From Manihot esculenta (lineage: Eukaryota > Streptophyta > Magnoliopsida > Malpighiales > Euphorbiaceae): a stretch of DNA of 64,000 bases. The DNA lies in NCBI RefSeq assembly GCF_001659605.2, contig NC_035161.2, forward strand, positions 28,691,691 to 28,755,690. The letters are read 5' to 3'. Shown here piece after piece: positions 58,431-64,000 of the stretch. A model generated the notes under the pieces. It did not search any database. It was not told the origin of the DNA and was given only the letters and a program-made list of their open reading frames with translations. The first letter of the stretch is position 1; each line of letters opens with the position of its first letter. A program made the translations under genes and the position numbers.

Positions 58431-60760
58431 ACAATTAATAAGAAAAAATGGTAAGCATTGACATTGGTCGTTAATTTGCAGAAGCAAGTAGCTTTGAGAT
58501 TCCTTTGTGTCCAAGCGGCTATCAAGCATCATCAATAGTATTCCTTTGAAAAGCTTGATGTGGGAGTATATCATAAGCCAATCTGAGGTGAAAATGACTT
58601 TTTCTTGTGGCTGCAGTATCACAGATTGAGAAGCAATCCTCAAAAAGGGGCAAGTTGTGTCTCTTTACTGTTGACACTCCTCAAAGTTATAATCCATTTC
58701 AAACCCCTGAGGGCATTCTCTTGATGGTGCTTTAATAGCAGTGAATTAAATGGAGTGCAGGATCAGCTCCTTTATTACAAAACTTGAAGTCAGCTTCCTT
58801 GTTTATCCTATAGATATATGCTTCCTTTTTTCTCCTCATGCATTTATGGGATCACAATATAACATAATAAGGACAATAAATAGGCATGAACCAAGCCAAA
58901 TTACCAAACTTCATCATTGATTCTTGGGTTGTGATCTCAATAACCAATATTTTGTAAAGAATCTGATACTAGTTGGACATCATTCTGTAACTGGACTTTT
59001 CAGTGTCATGTTCAATTAAAATTTGACAGGATCATGGGTGTTTTTGCATCTTTTGGATGCTATGATTCTGCTATAAGATAGAAATTTATCGTGCATCTTC
59101 TATACTCTGAAAAAGATTCATGTATGCAGTCTAGAGTTGTTCCCTTAGTCTGGATTGAAAGCCACATCCTTTTCCAGAAATAAACAATTCAGGAAAAGCA
59201 TGACAAGAACGTTGTTAATCGTATGTGTCTTCTGGTAATAATTTAAGAAAGATGACATTGGTGACTCATAAGCCAACATTGCATCTTCTTCTTTTGGTAT
59301 GGGACCTGTTGCATAATATACGGGCACCTTCTATTCAGAAACCATTACTTGCTGGACTACAAGAAACTGCAAAAAATTGACCTTTGGCCTTGCAATAGTC
59401 TACTCACTGTTTTGTCGCACATTAATATCATTTGATAATTTCATCTGTATTTTCTTACTCATTGAGAAAGCTTATTACTGGTTTTTCATGTATGTATTTC
59501 TGCTGATACTACAATTTGCATCATTGTAATTTATATTGTTCTTACTTTTCATGTTGATCTGCCTCGAGCAAGTTGACTATCTGAAATATTTGTTGTAATT
59601 ACTCTACCTACCTGTGTAGTTTTTGAATTACACCAACATCCCGTTTGGCAGTGGCTGTTCACTATTGACGCCAACTCTAGTTCCCATATTCATTTCCTGC
59701 AAGGTTTGTTTTTACTACATTGTCTACTCTGTAGCTTCATGTTTCTGCACTTTGTTTAGACCATTTAATGATATATATATTCACGTTTCCACTATACCTC
59801 TTGTTCTTCGTTTGTCCTTTATTTCAGATCTTATCTACCAACTTTTACTTGCATGCTTTCTTCATACACGTTTATGCCGATGAATAACATATGATATGTC
59901 TCTTTGAGCCGTGCGTATTTCTTTAGTAAAATCTTTGTTACTGTCGTGAACAGTCTGCTATGTTGGAGACTATGTTCAAAAGAATTACTCCCTCTCCACA
60001 TTCAACAAGTTATTGCAGTAAACTATTGAGGAACTGTTTGGCAATGAAAAACTGTCATAGTCAAGAGTCTGTTCATGGAACCTGAAATTGCTTGGAAATT
60101 ACTTCCGTAACTTCACTGGAGCTGTCTAATTCTACTGATCAACAGGGAACTTACTATTTCCACGATGGTTGGATGAACAATAGATAGAAAAATTTTGAAC
60201 ACCTTAAATCTGAACAGACAGGCTTATCTGGTCTATCAGAGATAAGATTATTTTCTTGGAGTTTGCATAATTTTCTAAGATAGAAGTTGAATTTTCTATC
60301 TTAGTTTCTACGATACAAGGCAATTAGGCATGGAAAGGTAGAGTTGAAGGGAGAAAAAAAAGAGTAGAAAGAGAAAAGTTAGAAAGGTAAACATGATGTG
60401 GATTTTCTAAAAACATATGAAACATATTTTAGATAGTAACAGCAGTGTACTGGAGAATTTGATGAATCGCCATGAATGGGAAGTTTATTTCTAAGGTTCA
60501 TGAATTAGGCAGGATTATGTATTGACTAGCATAATGGACTTAAGCTTCCATTGAGTTATTGCAGTGTGGCTTCCTTTATCACTTTCCTGGATTTCAATTT
60601 TCCACATGGCTACTTTGTTTTTCTAATCTGTAATTGACATAAGTAATTGGATTGTGATGGTCAATTTGTTGAATTAATACCTATATGCAGGTGGTTGTGT
60701 CACAGAGAATTTATTGATAAATCTGTTGTGCAAGGAATTATCTCCATGCTAACAATCTAA
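58431..60760. other. GC-balanced region without a recognised gene
   Basis: The composition is closer to that of genes than the flanking AT-rich DNA, but open frames (for example 59327-59145 minus, 59623-59883 plus) match no family I know. It may be the continuation of the element whose pol remnant lies at 57430-58430, or a decayed gene. No call made. Confidence 0.35.
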
Positions 60761-62109
60761 TTTAGAAAAAAAAATTGATCAGTATTGTTAATTATATGCA
60801 GAGAAAATATCAAATATATTCCTAACATATTTTATATTTATTTTAAAAATATAGATAATTTTAATTTGACTAAAAAATATCGATAAAATTATAAAAAAAT
60901 AAAAATAAAAAAGAAAATGATATTAAGAAACTCACTAATAGTCATACAAAAGGAAATTTAGTGGAAGAGAGATAAAAGAAGGGACGAAATTATAAAGAGA
61001 AAGCAAAACCTCTCTTTAACACTGTTATATAGAAGAATGGTAGCTAATTCATAAAAATAAATTCAAAATAATTTTAATAATACAGAAATAATTGAAAATT
61101 TATATTCAGAATTGTTATGAGTGAAGGAAGATAATCTTTTAAATAATAATCAGTCTCTTTTTATTTTTGGACGACTAAGAAAATATTTTGCAATATTGTT
61201 GCCTCAAAACTTATTATCTCAATTGATTAAAAAATATTATTCATATTTACAAATCCAAAATCTCTAATAAACAAAAAAAAAAATTATTACAAATCCTAAA
61301 TTTAGGATTTGACCGTCCTTCTTGTTTGATTATACTTGATGGTTGATAATTGATATTTATTAATATATTTTAAATATTTAATAAATTATGTCTAATTATT
61401 ATTATTAACATGTAAAATAACTAATAAAATTATATATTAATTTATTATATTAATAAAATAAATATAAATACAATATATTTATATATTTAAAAAATTTTAA
61501 AATATAATTATTTTTATGTACAAGTATAATTTTTATTATATAATAATTAATTTAATTAATTATTAGTAATATTTTTATTTTATGTATTATCTATTATAGT
61601 TTTAAATAATTTATTAAAATAAAAATTAAATTTTAAAAAATTATAATTAATAAATTATAAAAAAGTAATATGGTTTAAATAAAAAATAAAATCATAACAG
61701 CACATGAAATAACTATAGAATTAGAGTTAGATTCAAAATACAGGTGATATGCTTCATATTAGCTATCTTTTAGCTTTTTTAAAATTTTATTAAACTAGTT
61801 GTCAAAATTTTTTTTATATTATTATTATATGATATTATTTTATAAAATAATATTTTTTTTAACATTCCATCTATAATTTTAAACTCAAAATAGTAATAAA
61901 ATTTCAAATTCATATATCAAATTTAATTGCAATAAAGGAATTTAAAATTTTTAATATTTATTATCATATATTATTATTATATAATAATAAATTCTATTCA
62001 AAAAATTATATTCTTAGAAAAATAAAGTTATTAAACTCCAGCGGTAATAGATAATAAATGTAATTTTTTTAAAAAAATAAAGAAATTAAAATTATTACAA
62101 TTTAATAAT

Positions 62110-62345
62110 ATAATAAATAATAGTAATTTAAATTTAATTATTTAATTATTTATTATTTATAACAATTGATTTAGAATAAATCATAATTTTACTTTTTATT
62201 ATATTTTAATTATTTATATTTATGAAAAGTTTAATAAATAATAATAATTTAAATTTAATAATTTGATTGTTTAATATTTATAACAATTGATTTAGAATAA
62301 ATCACAATTTTACTTTTTATTATATTGTAATTATTTATATTTATT
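62110..62345. repeat. ~121-bp tandem duplication
   Basis: The segment containing AACAATTGATTTAGAATAAA begins its second copy about 121 bases after the first (62161 and 62282). Both are followed by a TTTTACTTTTTATTATATT block. Confidence 0.75.
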
Positions 62346-62774
62346 AACTTTTCATAATTATTTGAATGGAATAAAATTTTAATTTAATAATATTTTATAC
62401 AATTAATTTTATTATTCTTTAATTATTTTATATTTTTATTGCAGTTAATATTTTTTATAATAATTTTAATCAATTATATATATTTATTTTATATAATTAT
62501 TCACATCAATTATATTAATTATGATTTTATAAAATTATCAAATAAATAAATGATAATACTGTAAAATAGTAAAAAAAAAAGTATATAATCTTTTATTATA
62601 GAATTATTGCTATATGTAAAAATACATTTTTATGTGGTGCTTATTCAATTTTTATAATATATTTTTAATATTTTATTTATTATTAAAATAAAAAATATTA
62701 TTTTTTAATAATAAAATTTTTATTATAATATTAATAATATAATATATTAAAAACAATATAATATGAAAAAGTCC

Positions 62775-62960
62775 TATAATAGTAATAATAAATATGTAAT
62801 AAAAATTATATTTATTATATTAGTAAGTAATAAAAAATCAAAAGTTCATACATTTTTAGTGATTAAAAAAATAATAATTATATTTATTATGATAAATATA
62901 ATAATAATAATTATATTTATTATATTGAAAAGTAGTGAAAAATCAAAAGTCATATATTAA
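62775..62960. repeat. ~107-bp diverged tandem duplication
   Basis: ATTATATTTATTATATT followed by an AAAAATCAAAAGT block occurs twice, about 107 bases apart. The open frame covering it (62763-62960) is a by-product of the repeat. Confidence 0.55.
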
Positions 62961-64000
62961 TAGTAATTAAAAATAATAAATTATATTTATTATATATACA
63001 TTAATTATTATTTTATATAGAAATAAAATTAAAAATATATAAAAAATTATAAACATATTTCCATCCCATATCATAAATATATAGGACTAATTGTATTAAT
63101 TGTGAATATAAGTTTAATAGTGACGCTTGTTATATTTTACAATTCAATTATATATATGTACATATAAATAAATTTATTATTTATTAATAATAGAAATATA
63201 ATTAAAAAGACATATTACAAATTTAAATATATCATTTTTCTTTTTTTTATTGATTATTTTAAAGATATTGTTAGTTTTTAATTTTAGATATTTTTAATTA
63301 TAAATTAATATATTATATAAAAAATTATAAAAAATAAAAAAATCACATATTAATAATAGTAAAAAGAAATTTAGAAATCATATATTATATTTATTATGGA
63401 TATATTAATTAGTAACATTATCATATATGAAAATTAAAATTATTTTTTTGAAAAAAAAAATTGAAAATTTTTTTTATAATAATAAACTTAATTGCTAAAT
63501 TAAAAATACTCTTAATTATAATACGCTGTCAATTTTATATTTAATTTGTATTAAGAAGTAAAAATCATTTAACTCAAAAAATAATTTAATAGTGAAATAA
63601 TATAAGTGGATATTTATAAGAAAAAAAGATATAGTTTATTATTTTAATTAATTATATTTTCTTAAGTTATAGTGAATTGAGAAGTAATAAATTCAATCGT
63701 ATTTATCGATTTAAAAACTCAAAATAATGCTATCTTTTTTCATATTATCTATTCTTTTAAAAATTTTAAGATAATATTATTTTTATTTTTATATTTTAAC
63801 TAATTTTTAAATTATTTAATATTAATATAATAATATGCAAAAAGATAATATCTTTTAAAAATATTTTAAATAAATTATCATTAAAATTATTATTATTCTC
63901 GTTGATTTAAATTATAGACGGTAGGAACACTTTAGTTAGATTATTGGGTGTCTCATCTGAATAGTTTCAAAATTGGCTACTTCAGCTAATTAATTATCCA

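Larger units (their letters stand above)
60761..64000. other. Extremely AT-rich DNA with local tandem duplications
   Basis: Almost wholly A and T, with no conserved frames. Short diverged duplications occur (see 62110-62345 and 62775-62960). The last ~100 bases regain some GC. Confidence 0.55.

Noticed and set aside
59623..59883. 86-codon plus-strand frame rich in Cys, Phe and Leu
   Set aside because: Composition is that of translated T-rich noncoding DNA; no conserved motif.
62763..62960. 65-codon Ile/Lys-rich frame
   Set aside because: Product of an AT-rich tandem duplication; no coding signature.

Overview
The window is nuclear DNA from a flowering plant, most likely a eudicot. The genes are split by GT-AG introns in AT-rich surroundings, the protein families are plant-specific (HD-ZIP II, group IX ERF, plasma-membrane H+-ATPase, GUB_WAK), and the space between genes is filled by LTR-retrotransposon debris, a MITE-like family, AT microsatellites and degenerate tandem repeats. 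The combination would fit a woody eudicot such as a member of the Euphorbiaceae. That placement is an impression from the repeats and has not been tested.

Layout. 1-3.8 kb: a reverse-orientation LTR fragment that cuts an open frame, AT-rich DNA, and a GC-richer island with three CACGTG boxes. 4.05-5.5 kb: an HD-ZIP II gene of HAT4/ATHB-2 type (+, 4 exons). 6.1-9.1 kb: two copies of a MITE-like repeat flanking a broken gene fragment. 11.9-14.5 kb: a PTPMT1/DSP8-type phosphatase (+, 6 exons). It converges with a palmitoyl-protein thioesterase (-, 12 exons, 14.9-19.4 kb). 20.5-25 kb: a third MITE-like copy, an AT-rich triplicated repeat and a 2.1 kb solo LTR with an intact 5-bp target duplication. 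26.1-27 kb: a GUB_WAK membrane protein that ends without the RING or kinase domain usual in its relatives (-). 28.9-33.1 kb: a deSI/PPPDE protease (-). 35.2-40.2 kb: a 20-exon plasma-membrane H+-ATPase of 964 aa (-). 42-42.7 kb: a minisatellite of about 80 bp period. 44-45.9 kb: an internally deleted Ty3/Gypsy-type element with a fused gag frame. 47.3-48.1 and 54.9-55.8 kb: two intronless group IX ERF genes in the same orientation, a dispersed duplicate pair. 57.4-58.4 kb: a heavily broken Ty3/Gypsy protease-RT remnant (-). 58.4-64 kb: no recognisable gene; the last 3 kb are extremely AT-rich.

The genes do not form a pathway. The regulatory genes (HD-ZIP II, two ERFs) and the housekeeping genes (phosphatidylglycerophosphate phosphatase type, depalmitoylase, proton pump, deSUMOylase-like protease) each have their own promoter. 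Gene models below were built by hand from splice consensus, reading-frame continuity and family conservation. The seven gene models other than the GUB_WAK gene close in frame as full-length proteins. No new multi-gene system is evident. The items most worth a second look are the RING-less GUB_WAK gene, the MITE-like family with 9-bp target duplications, the microhomology-deleted LTR element, the divergence of the ERF pair and the broken gypsy remnant.
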